From assembly GCF_001641265.1 (NCBI RefSeq), contig NW_020167523.1, positions 248,001 through 312,000 on the forward strand: 64,000 nt of DNA, given 5' to 3'. Shown here piece after piece: positions 19,991 to 30,500 of this stretch. A program made the translations under genes and the position numbers. A model generated the notes under the pieces. That model saw nothing but the letters and a program-made list of their open reading frames with translations. It ran no database searches and was not told the origin of the DNA. Position 1 is the first letter of the stretch; every line of letters starts with the position of its first letter. The DNA comes from Pseudogymnoascus destructans. Taxonomy: Eukaryota > Ascomycota > Leotiomycetes > Thelebolales > Thelebolaceae.

Positions 19991-20460
19991 ATATTGATGA
20001 TATTGTATGTGAACACCACACTTCCCAAGTAAATTATTCCAGCCCGCGAGTTCATACAAATAGAAATAAAACCGAAAGCCGTTATACCTATGTTGAGATG
20101 GAAGGTGCTATTTTCCAATCGAGTAGCACTGGTTACGCTGCATGCGCAGCATGAGTATCAGTGATCCTCAAACAAAATAACCACTGCCTTGAGAAGTGGC
20201 TCGAATACCCGCTTTTTATTCTGGTCCTTGGATATGAAGTTTACCATTGGAACTAAAGCCTCTTCTACAGTAGCACCCATAGGCAGCTCCCCTCGTGGAT
20301 GTACATAAAATGCAGCTTCGACGCAAAGCAGGACTACACGTCCTTTATGACTTCGAGTAATATCCGACGAGCCATCCATAGTTTCGGCTTTCATATTAGC
20401 CACTATTGTCGTGGACTAAAGAGCCATGTCCGTATGGAACTCGCGCGTATAGAACATCAC
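19991..20460. other. 3' flank; one unidentified small frame
   Basis: The only open frame is 81 codons on the minus strand (20403-20158; RVVLLCVEAAFYVHPRGELP, MVNFISKDQNKKRVFEPLLK). The peptide looks protein-like, but I do not recognise it and see no splice partners. It could be an exon or a remnant. Confidence 0.3.
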
Positions 20461-20588
20461 TGTAACGGGTGGTGATGACCGACCGTTACAGTATATATAG
20501 CGTGTTACGCGTATTCCGGGCGAGCCGGAATATTGTAGTCTTTTTGGCTCAGTGGGATGTAGCGCGAGCGTAACCGTACATCGTTACA
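20461..20588. repeat. possible short LTR or LTR remnant
   Basis: The 128-bp block starts TGTAACGGG and ends ATCGTTACA, with a TATATATAG box inside. It abuts the truncated gag of gypsy-B. Both sides have ATCA-like bases (ATCAC and ATCAA), not a clean duplication. The call rests on the ends alone. Confidence 0.35.
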
Positions 20589-23500
20589 ATCAACCAAAAG
20601 ACATGGTCTCGCTCATCGAACATACAGTCCGGATCAACAACCAGCTATATGAGTTCCAGAAGGAACGACGAACTTACGACAGCCCAAAGAAGAGTTATAA
20701 GTATCGAGGTAACGAAGGTCGAAAGAAAGAGAATTATTCTCGAGACAACCGATGGCCAGACCCTATGAAACTCGATGCCACCTTCAAGCAAGGCAACCGC
20801 CTACACAACCCTGATAAGGAGCAACAGCTTAAGGAACGGCTCTGCTTCAACTGCAACAAGCCTGGACAATTGGCGCGAAATTGCAAACAACCAAAGAAAG
20901 GGAACGGCGGACGAAAGTATGGCAAACAGCTCAATGCCACTTGGCAAGGTCAGGGCGGGTATGATGCCTCGCGAGGACAGCTATGTGCCACGTTAAAAGG
21001 AAAAGAGAACTGGAGTGTTACCACTCAGGATCTCAAGGAATTCTACTCGTCAAATGGAGAAGACAAGAATGATGACAAGGAGCTCACTACCTATCAAAAA
21101 GACCCGTTACAAGCATTTGAGAAGACGGCAAGTAAGAATCTCTTCAAGGAACAACTGCCAGGAACAGTGAGAACCTTCAAGGACGCCATGCTTCAGGAGA
21201 CAGTCGATCAAGGAATTCCTGTGCCCAAGACACCAACGAGCTGGCAAGACACTACACAAGTCTGGGAGGTTGCAGTTCCCACAATGAGGTGCCAACCAAA
21301 ATACCCTCACCAGCAGGAGCTACGTGGAGCAAAATACACAGAAATGGAAGCCACGATTTGGCTAGAGTACAAACTCTGCAAATACAATGTCCGGGACGCT
21401 ATCGCGGATTGGGGAATCTTCAACATATACCACCCTAAAAAAGAGGTCTATGAAACTCGACAAAACAACCTGTTACAAGTATTACAACAACTAGAACAGG
21501 AGGGAGAGTACGAAGCATCACAGCTTGCAGAAATCTGGACTGCAAATGAGTAACCATTCTGAGGAACCCATTCTAGGAGAGAAGAGGGAAACACACACAT
21601 TGGAAGTGCACCAACGCCTACGCCTTGAAGCAAAACAAAGAAGAGAAGGGACACCAGTTTCACGACCATTAGAATATGGTGAATATGAGGGATTTTCCTC
21701 AGACGGTTCTTCCTCAAATGATTCAAAAAACTAGGAGTCCTTGGCAGTAGGCCACTGGCGAGCGACATGAAGAGGCCTAGTACCAACCAGCTATGCGCCA
21801 CGACAGGCGACATGCAGATATATGTGGTTGCTAAGATACAACAGCAACACCTCCGAGCTATGATAGACTCAGGAGCAATGGGCAACTTTATGACAAAGAA
21901 AGTAGCAACACACACAGTTTCAGGACGCAACTGAAGACTGACCCATACCCATTAATGGTTGTAGATAGAGAGCCCATCTCAACTAACAACGGAATGGTGA
22001 CCTACGAGACGGTCCCATTAGAAATGGTCATGCTCGGACACAACGAAATAATACAGTTTGATATTGTACACATGAACAATTATGCATGCATCCCTGGTGT
22101 ACTGTGGCTTAAGAAACACACCCCCAGATCGATTGGCAGAAAGAGAAAGTTGTGATGAGCCACTGCGCATGTGAACGAATGGACATGATGCAAGAAGGGA
22201 AGAGAAACTCCCAGGGCCTACACGAGGCATGTCCAACCTCTACAGAGCTCGGTGACCTAGCCCAGGCACCCTCACCGATGAGTATACTGGTGGAGTATAA
22301 GGCATACAAGCAGTTATTCCGGGAAAGCCCTATCCAAGAGGCGCTTCCTAAGCACCAACCATGGGATCATGAGATACCTATCATGGAAGGAAAGAGTCCA
22401 CCGTTCGGACCAATATATCAGATGTCAGCAGCAGAGCTGGACGTACTGAAGGAATACATTGACGAGAACCTTGCGAAAAGGTTCATTCGACCATTGACAT
22501 CACCAGCAGTAAGTCCAATACTATTTGTGCCAAAGAAGGACAAGAAGCTAAGACTCTGCATGGACTATCGAGGAACAAATAATGTCACTATCAAAGATAG
22601 ATATGCTTTACCTTTGATAAACGAACTACACAACTGGTTCCAGGGAGCCAAGATATTTACCAAGCTGGACCTCAGAGGCGCCTATAACCTAATTCGAATC
22701 AAGGAAGGTGATGAGTGGAAAACAGCATTCCGCACCTGGTATGGCTTGTTCAAATACTTGGTTATGCCCTTTGGTCTAACAAACGCACCAGCATCCATGC
22801 AGAGGCTCATGAATACAGCTCTCCATGAATACTTGGATGTGTTTGTTATCATCTACCTAGACGATATCTTAGTCTACTCAGGAGACCTAACGGAACATAT
22901 TGGTCATGTTCGGAAGGTATTACAGTAGTTAAAGGAGCATCGGTTACTCCTCAAGCCAGAAAAATGTGAATTCCACAAGGATCAAGTAGAATTCTTAGGC
23001 TACATTGTCGGAAGGCATGGCATCAAAATGGACCAAGCAAAGGTCACAGCAGTGTTGGAATGGCCAACACCAACCATGGTCAAAGAATTACAAGCCTCCT
23101 TAGGCTTCGCCAACTTCTACCAGAGGTTTATTATGTGATATTCCAAGGTAGCTCAACCACTTACAGAGCTTACAAGGAAAGACCTTACCTTCGAATGGAC
23201 AAGCAAGGCAGAGGCTGCTTTTTAGGAACTTAAGATGAAGTTCACAGAAGCACCTATCCTAGTCACATTCGACCCTGCAAAGAGGATTGTCCTCCAAACG
23301 GACTCCTCTGACTTTGCAATTGGAGACTGTCTAAGTTAACCAGACAAGGATGAGAAGCTTCTGCCAGTTGCATATTACTTTAGAAAACTGTCACCCGTGG
23401 AGCTCAACTATGACATCCATGACAAGGAGCTGATATCTATTGTCGTTGCTTTTGAGCAGTGGCAAGTATATCTTGAAGGATCAACCTACCCAGTACAGGT

Positions 23501-24462
23501 ATGGACAGATTATAAGAACCTTATATACTTCACCACAACAAAGGTATTAAACCACAGACAAGTCCGAGCAGAGACACTTGCAGCCTACAACTTTACGATT
23601 ACATATCACAAGGGCTCTGAGAACGCAAGAGCTAATGCTCTTAACAGAAGGACTGACTACATCGTCCCTAAAGAGGAAAGACCTAGAGTCATATTGGAGA
23701 AGACAGATGCAGGAATGCAATACAAGTGTTACAATGGTCACGGAGGTCAAGAAGCCAGTCCGGAGAATAATAAGATAGATTGAATCTAAAGAGAGAAGAA
23801 GAAGAAGAAGGAAGGAAGGTGAGGCTATTCCTCGTAATATACAGTTGTTCGCTTAGTGGTAGTATTGGTGGCTAAGGCTGCACCCGTAACAACCGTAACA
23901 AGCTGTAAGCTATAATCTTAACAACAAGGAGTTGCTAGCCATGATTTCCACTGTGCAGAACTTGGAGTTGGAAGAAAGAGTCAAGAAAGCTTATGCAACA
24001 GACGAATGTGCAAAGCGAGTCTTAATAAAAACTGAAGGCGACTTCACCATTGATGAACAAGGATTGATCCGATTCAAAAGATTAGTGTATGTCCCAAGCA
24101 AAATGAGATTCCCGCTAGTGCAAGAACAACACTCGCTACCAGCACACGGCCATCAGGGAGTAACACGCACCTTCGAACGAATTACCCGACACTACTACTT
24201 CCCAGGTATGAGGAAGCAGGTGTAAACGGTAGTAAGAGAGTGTGACATTTGCAGCAAATCAAAATCCAATAGGCACTTGCCATATGGACAGCTAAAATCC
24301 ACTCCAGTACCAATAGGAGCATAGAAATCCATAGCTTTAGACTTCATTGTCAAGCTACCACCCTCTCGGGACCCATTAACAAGAGTAGTATTTGACGCCA
24401 TCCTGATTATTATGGAAAGACTCACGAAATATGGAACGTTTGCACCATATTTAGAAGCTAGC
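20589..24462 (+). pseudogene. gypsy-B: decayed Ty3/gypsy gag-pol, relative of gypsy-A
   Basis: This is a plus-strand relic homologous to gypsy-A along its length. It starts inside gag (PKDMVSLIEHTVRI), passes the CCHC knuckle (CFNCNKPGQLARNC), and keeps the A AAA AAC frameshift site near 21725. It then has protease (MIDSGAMGNFM), RT (YLDDILVY at about 22855), RNase H and the start of integrase, ending in TKYGTFAPYLEAS at 24462. Stops and frameshifts are frequent: a break near 21905, stops at about 22926, 23137, 23224, 23338 and 24223, and the 197-bp LTR insertion at 23727. The first half of gag and everything after mid-integrase, including any antisense gene, are gone. Confidence 0.85.
23727..23923 (+). 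repeat. solo LTR inserted in gypsy-B pol
   Basis: A 197-bp block starts TGTTACAATGGTCACGG and ends ATAATCTTAACA. It is flanked by the 5-bp duplication ACAAG (23722-23726 and 23924-23928). Removing the block and one copy of ACAAG restores the pol reading MQYK-ELLATIS, matching gypsy-A. A related LTR lies at 37464-37668. Confidence 0.85.
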
Positions 24463-24614
24463 TGTAATGCTGACTTCTAATGATAGAAGACACAGAGGTT
24501 TCTTGCGTAAGGTTGACTTGACAGAGAGGCAGGGGATTAGACACAAAGGCTTTCCAAGTAACACGTTACAGTATTGTAAAGAATACTATATTGAGTTGAG
24601 CACGAAGCTCCTAT
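24463..24614 (-). repeat. fragment of a gypsy-A-type LTR
   Basis: The sequence matches gypsy-A LTR from TGTAACGCTGACTTC to AAGCTCCTAT with small gaps. Its orientation is opposite to that expected for gypsy-B's own 3' LTR. It is cut at the start of the R repeat (24615), suggesting R inserted into it. Confidence 0.75.
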
Positions 24615-24864
24615 TGTCATACTGACATTCGTTGCACTCAGTTTGCTATCAAACTCAAGAGCAAACTTGGAAATCTCCTCCTCAAACCTACAAGTCACTA
24701 TACATATTTTGGCTTATCACACCAACAACAAGAGCAATACTACTCAACAATTGCTACAACCATCTATGATTCATTACACGTCATCGCTCCTTAGTTACTG
24801 AGCCTATATTACCACATAGCATATCTCTACAACCCTCTATGATTCATTACATGACATCACTCAT
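24615..24864 (+). repeat. R-type LTR, left part (interrupted by gypsy-C)
   Basis: It starts TGTCATACTGACATTCG like the R copies at 47416, 50154 (reverse) and 50342 (reverse). It breaks at CATCACTCAT, where gypsy-C is inserted. The sequence resumes at 33224 with the continuation found in the uninterrupted copy near 47660. Confidence 0.85.
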
Positions 24865-25217
24865 TGTAAGGGGTTATTTGGACAGCGTGCTAGGACCGGT
24901 AGGTAGCAATCAATATGGTATTCCACAGACTAAACTCTGAGCCCCCTTAAAATGGGGGCTCAGCTATTGTTATGTAGTGCAGGCTTACGGGCGGTCCGCA
25001 ACCGACCCACCTCCGACTCGGAGGTGACTACGTGTCTCAGCCTAATTGGTGTGGCCTGACTGATTAGGCTGCTGCGGGTGGACGTAGCATGGCTCGGTGC
25101 CGTAACGGAGCCGAGCTGCTCTATACCCGTAGCCTGACTCGTCAGGCCTTAACCGTGCCCTCGACCGCGTCCCTTCGACACAGGCTCGACCCCCCGAGTC
25201 GCCATGTACCTGTGACA
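24865..25217 (-). repeat. gypsy-C 3' LTR
   Basis: It is 353 bp and contains the perfect hairpin CTGAGCCCCC-TTAAAAT-GGGGGCTCAG at 24937-24963. The other LTR has the same hairpin (32943-32969). Confidence 0.9.
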
Positions 25218-25616
25218 ATACCCCCCCCTCTAGGACCTGAGACCCTAAAGGTCCCTAGGACTCCCTACACCTCCCATTCCTACGCGCTAGGCGCCAAGCC
25301 CGCCTTCTACCCTCGGCAGCCGCTCTGGCCTTGATTCCGAATGGATCACCTGACCCACCCCCAATCGCCGCCTTCTTTGAAGAGCCTGGCGTTTCTAGCC
25401 AGAATTGGCGCTCCCTTTGGCGCCGGCGGCGCTAAACCGTAAGCGGTCAGCTGGCCTTTGTTTTGGCGCAACGCGTCAAGGGCAGGGCGTCAATTGACCC
25501 CGCACGTGACCCGTCCTCCACAAAGGAGTAAGCAGGCTTAAGAACAGCCCCCCCCCGAACTCTTTTCTTCTTACTCAATTTTCGGATCCTCATCGTTGCC
25601 CCCCCCTAGCGCCACC
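25218..25616. other. leader of the gypsy-C antisense gene / 3' untranslated part of the element
   Basis: A 400-base stretch without coding frames lies between the 3' LTR and the antisense start codon. It ends in a pyrimidine-rich run (CTCTTTTCTTCTTACTC) before GCCACCATG, as is common upstream of fungal start codons, so a promoter and leader are plausible here. No TATA box is certain. Confidence 0.4.
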
Positions 25617-27038
25617 ATGACCGGCTCTCAACCGAGCCTTTTCATCGCCCCGGGCGATGACGAACCTGCTGGTGCCTCCGAGGCACCAGACTCCCGCGCC
25701 GCCCCCGACCTCGGTGCCGTGAAGAGTGAGTTTCCTTGTTTTTCTCTCGTTTCCCCATGTTTTTCTGACCTCCTGGAGCTCCCTCTGGCTGGGTCGCGTT
25801 CTGCTCACCCTCCCGCAGTGCAGAGTTGCCTGCGCCGGTTTCGCCCTCGCCCGGCCTCCGCATCTCCTTCCGTCTCCCCCCCGGTAGGTCGTTCCTTGGT
25901 TCTGTTCGTGGCTTTTCGGTGTCCTTGTGCGGTGGCTGACGTTCGGGCAGCTCCTGGTGCTTCCGCCAGTTCTTCTGCCGGTGTTGCTGCTGTCCCTCCC
26001 GTGGCCGCGCCCCTCGCCGGTGCCTCGGGTGAGTCGCTGTCTTTTCCTTGTCTCCGTGCCGTTGCTGACTTGTTGGGTGAAGCTCCCGGGGCCCCCCTCG
26101 CGCCTAGCGCCTCTGCCGTGGCTGCTGCTGCTGCCCCGGTGTTGCCCGTTGACACCCCGAGGTCGCCTCTGGTGGAGGAGTCGGAGGAGGAGGAGGAGGA
26201 GGAGGAGTCAGAGAAGGAGGAGGAGCCCGTCCGCCGCTCCTCCCAGAAGCGGAAGGCCGTCCGTCCCCCCACCGCCTCCGACGACGACGATGACGATGAC
26301 GATGACGACGACGGCGTCGACGACCACGTGTCCCTGCTCCGCGTCTGCTGCCTCCGGTGCGCGAAGTACTTGGCGGTGAAGCCGGAGTTCTCGTGCGTCT
26401 TCCCGGCGACGCACACGAAGTGCACCCGGTGCACTCGTCTTAAGGACAAGTGCGTTCCGGTGAGTCTTCCCTTGTTTCCCCTGTTTGTTTTTCGGGTTGC
26501 TGACCGCTGCTGTCCGGTAGGTCCCCGACTCTGTTGTCGCCTCTGTGTCGGCGCTGCTGGCCCTACAGCGCGACTTCGACGTCGCCAAGGGTGCCGTCGC
26601 GACCGCCCTGCGCTCGCAGGTCGTGGCTGCTGCGCGTGCCCTCCCCGTGGAGGTTCGCGTGGCCGCCTCCCTGCAGGTTCCTGCTGGGGAGGTGAACGCC
26701 GCGATCCTGCGGGGGCAGGCGGAGATGCTGGCGGTTCTCTGCCGCATTGACGTAGGACCCCCCCCCTTTTTCAGTGCTCTTGTTGCTGACTGGCGTGCAT
26801 GTAGGCCACCAGCGTCGCGCCGACGGCGCAGGTGGGAAGGGGAAGGGGAAAGGTAGGTCAGGGTGATAGCGACCTGCTGGGCGGCCACGTGCCCGCCCCC
26901 GTGTCGCCATCGCCCCTCGGCCTCCCGTGTGGTGTTGGTAACGATCACCGCACACAGGAATGCGGGCACGGAGAACGCAAATACTCGTATTATAGGCCCG
27001 AGGGCCGAATTAAACTACGCCCGGAGGGAGAGTCCTAG
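25617..27038 (+). CDS. spliced antisense gene of gypsy-C; cysteine-cluster acidic protein
   Basis: The proposed gene has six exons: 25617-25725, 25824-25883, 25951-26028, 26083-26459, 26521-26751 and 26805-27038. The introns are 98, 67, 54, 61 and 53 nt, all GT..AG and all containing CTGAC (GCTGAC in four). Exon lengths sum to 1,089 nt, giving one frame of 362 residues although the pieces lie in different genomic frames. The start GCCACCATGA fits a strong Kozak context. The protein has a Pro/Ala-rich N-terminus, an acidic Glu run, a nuclear-signal-like QKRKAVR (about 137-143), an Asp run, and at 172-206 a C-x2-C-x11-C-x8-C-x2-C-x6-C cluster (CLRCAKYL ... CTRCTRLKDKC). An alanine-rich helical segment follows. 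Zinc binding and nuclear action are inferred. It mirrors the position of the gypsy-A antisense gene. Confidence 0.75.
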
Positions 27039-27177
27039 GGCGTTCGCGGCGTTCCCGGTCGGCCTGCGGGCCTGTTGTTTTGTTTTCTGCCTCCGGGCGT
27101 AGTTTAATTCGGCCCTCGGGCCTATAATACGAGTATTTGCGTTCTCCGTGCCCGCATTCCTGTGTGCGGTGATCGTT
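26940..27177. repeat. perfect 88-bp inverted repeat with 62-nt loop
   Basis: Arms 26940-27027 and 27090-27177 are exact reverse complements by eye (start AACGATCACCGCACACAGG, inner end CGCCCGGAGG). The stop codon of the antisense gene (27036-27038) is in the loop, and its last exon reads through the left arm. It lies between the convergent 3' ends of that gene and pol, so transcripts of either strand would contain a long hairpin. Confidence 0.92.
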
Positions 27178-27568
27178 GTCGTCCTTGGAGATCTGTTGCT
27201 GCCGGGCCTGGCGGAGTCACCGACGGTTCGGTGCCGAGTCGTTTGGGGGGGTAGCTCTGTCGTCGCCTCCCTACTCGCATCCTACGCCTCGCTGTGCCAG
27301 CCGTCGATCGACGGCTGTGGCATCCTCTCAACTGGCCCCGGCGCGTCACTCCGGTCGCTCTCGTCGTCGCCGGTGTCGTGCCCCCCGTGCCGGCGCCAAG
27401 CCGCACCACTAATTGTGGTGTCGTCATGGTTGCCGGCGAGTCACCACCCATGATTGGGTTGTGCTCTCGTCCTCGCCTCCCCCCGGCGAGGATGGTGCAG
27501 GCGGCCTGCCAACCCTGTGGCGTGCCCCCCTGTGCCGGCGCCGAGCCGCACCACTAATTGTGGTGTCC
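27178..27568. other. gypsy-C 3' non-coding stretch with duplicated palindrome
   Basis: The 17-bp near-palindrome CACCACTAATTGTGGTG occurs at 27404-27420 and 27549-27565, each within a longer GTGCCGGCGCC(A/G)AGCCG repeat. The second copy ends three bases before the end of pol. A GCGAGGATGGTGC(A/G)GGCGGCC segment near 27490 also recurs inside pol near 29265. Confidence 0.75.
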
Positions 27569-30500
27569 TCATGGTCGGCGGCGGTCTGCTCCCCTTAGCC
27601 CCTTGCGTCGACTCCGTACCGGCTGCGGGGCGGCGCCGAGGTACTTGTGGAGGGCCTCGGGCGCGTTCGCGAGGTTTTCCTCCGGCTCCCAGGTGTCGTC
27701 CGATGGGGAATACCCCTTCCATTGAACGAGGTATCGGCGCCCCTTCGGGGTGTCCTGGTGTGTTTGGATCGACTGGACCTCCCACTCTTCGTGGTCATCA
27801 ATCTGGATTGGCTCGGCCGTCACGGCAGCGGATCGGGGGTGGTAGGGCTCGAGGAGGGACACATGGAACACATCATGTATACGGTATCCCTTCGGGAGCA
27901 TCAGCCGGTAGGACTGTCCGTGGGAGCCTATGTCCTCCTTGATGCGGAACGGGCCTAGGTATTTGTCTGCCAACTTGCGGTTGGGTCGAAGCTGGCGTAT
28001 ATTCCGTGCCGCTAGCATGACCTCGTCGCCGATCCGGAACCGTCTCGGCGTATGCTTACGGTCGTAGTGCTTCTTGTGGGCCTCGGTGGCCCGGCGAAGC
28101 GTGGCATCTAGCTCGCGCCTCTCCCACTGCAGGGCCTCTACCCTTGCGACAGCCGTGTCGTGGGTGGGTCGGGGCCCCGCCGATGCCACGTCAAGGGATG
28201 GCTGGTAGCCATATAGTAGGTAGAAGGGGGAATGCCCCGTCGTCTCGTGCTTTGAGTTGTTGTACGAGAACTCCGCGAGAGCCAGTCGACTTGCCCAGTC
28301 CCCTTGCGAGTAATCGCAGTAACAACGGAGGTAGTGCTCCAGGGTCTGGTTCTGGCGCTCCGTCTGTCCGTCGGTCTGAGGTCGGAACGCGGTGCTCAGT
28401 CGCCTCCGGACCCGAAGGTAGAACATGAAGCTCCCCCAGAAGGAGCTAGTGAACTGCGGACCCCGGTCGGACGTGATGCTGGCGGGGGTCCCGTAGTCCT
28501 TAAATATGGTGTTCATGAAGACTTCGGCGAGCTCAGGCGCGTCTATCGTGGCGTTGACCGGGACGTACCGTGCCATCTTAGTCAGCCGATCCACGACCAC
28601 GAGGATCGAGTCGTATACCCGGCCTCGGTGCCGGCTCGTGGGCAGCCCGACCACAAAGTCCATCGTGATCTCCTGCCACGGTACTGTCGGGGGGGTGAAC
28701 GGCGCCAGCTCGCCGTATGGCGCGTGCCTCTTGGCCTTCGTCCTTTGGCAGACGTCGCAAGTCCGGAGGTGCCCTTAACGTCCCCCCTCATGCCTGGCCA
28801 GTAGTATTTCCGCTGTAGCAGTTCTTGAGTCCGGGCGAAACTGAAGTGGCCCGCCTGCGGGTCGTCGTGGTGGGTGGCGAGCAGCTCTGCCCGCATCGCG
28901 GGCGAGTTCGGGACGTAGATGGCGTCTTTTCTGTGCAATAGTCCGTCAGGGCTGGTCGTCCACAACTTCGTCTCGGGTTCGTGTCGGTGCCGCCCCGGCG
29001 CCGACTCATACTGCCTTTGAATAACGAACTCGTCCTTCCCTTGTAGAGCGTGCAGTTCCTCTCGCATCGTGGTCATCGGGAGCCTATAGGAGGTCTCTCC
29101 CGCGACGATGCTCCTTGCTGCTTCCCTGAGCAGCGGCACCGCCCCCATTGGCGTGCCAGTGAGCGCGATGGTGTCCGGCTCGGCGGCGTCTTGGCGGCGC
29201 GGGCTTTCGTCAGAACCCTCCATCCCTCCGGCTTCCCGCCCCTCCTCACCTCCCCCCGGTGAGGATGGTGCGGGCGGCCTGCCAACCCCGTGGCCCCGTG
29301 CCGCTCCGCTCGCTCTGCCCCCGTTTGATGTTGTGAGTGAAACTGCGGTTGCAGTTCCACTCGCCACCCGGGGCCGGCCTCCGCGGCGACTCGCCTCCCG
29401 GGTGATCGCCCCCAGCATCAAGGGGGGACCGAGGTCCATCGCCCTGGCGTCGGGTCCGCCTCCCCCCGGGCTGCCGCACAGCCTGAAGTGTAGTCCTGGG
29501 AGGTGATGGCCCTCGTCTTCGCCGTCCCGTGGGAGGTAGTCCGGGCGTCGTGACGGCCCGTCGGCCGGGTTCGCCTTGCCCGGCCGGTATTCGATGTAGA
29601 AGTCATAACGGGCGAGCGACTCCGCCCAGCGTGCCTGCCGCCCGTTAAGGCTCCGTTTGGTCATGAAGTACCGGAAGTTATTGTGGTCCGTCCGGACCCT
29701 AACCGGTTCGGCGATGCCCCGGAGGTACTGTCCCCAGTGGTCCATGGCGCGGACGATGGCCATGAGTTCCTTGTCGTGGGTGTCGTATCGCAGCTCAACC
29801 GGTGTGAGCTTCTGGGAGAAGAAGGCGACAGGGTGCCACCTCTTGTCCGGGCTCGTCCCGAAGAGTTGCGACAAGATGCCAGAGACGGCGTACCCCGACG
29901 CGTCGGTCTCCACCTGCGTGCTTAGGTCCGGGTCGTAATGGCGCAGCATGGGGGCGCTGGTGAACCGGCGCTTCAGTTCCTCGACCGCCGCGGCGGCTTC
30001 TTGCGTTAGGGTGAAGGGCATCCCCTTAACAACCCCTGTGGTTTTAAGGAGGTTGGTGATCGGCCCCGCTACCCTCGAATAGCCTTTGATGAAGCATCGG
30101 TAGAAATTGGCGAAGCCGAGGAACACCTGGACCTCCCTCACCGACCGGGGCGGTGGCCAGTCGTTGACGGTCGCGACTCGGGCCGGGTCCATGCTGATGC
30201 CCTGGGGCCCTACGATGAATCCGAGGAACTCGACGCAGTCAGTGGTGAAGACACACTTCTTGAGGTTGGCGTAGAGCCAGTGGGTTCGTAACTGGCGTAG
30301 GACCTCCTCCACCGCTGCCGAGTGTAGGCGCGGGTCCTCAGAGAAGATCAGGATGTCGTCTAGGTAAACCATGCACGTGACGTCCACCAGGCCGATTAGG
30401 GCCTGGTTAATGTAGGCCTGGAAGGTGGCCGGCGCGTTGGAGAGGCCGAATGGCATGACTAGGTATTCGAAGTGGCCGTACCGGGTCCGGAACGCAGTCT

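Noticed and set aside
25805..26969. Long minus-strand frames opposite the gypsy-C antisense gene
   Set aside because: They are Ser/Ala/Arg-rich shadows of a GC-rich, Glu/Asp-coding plus strand. They lack any domain pattern, and splice-site logic supports only the plus strand.
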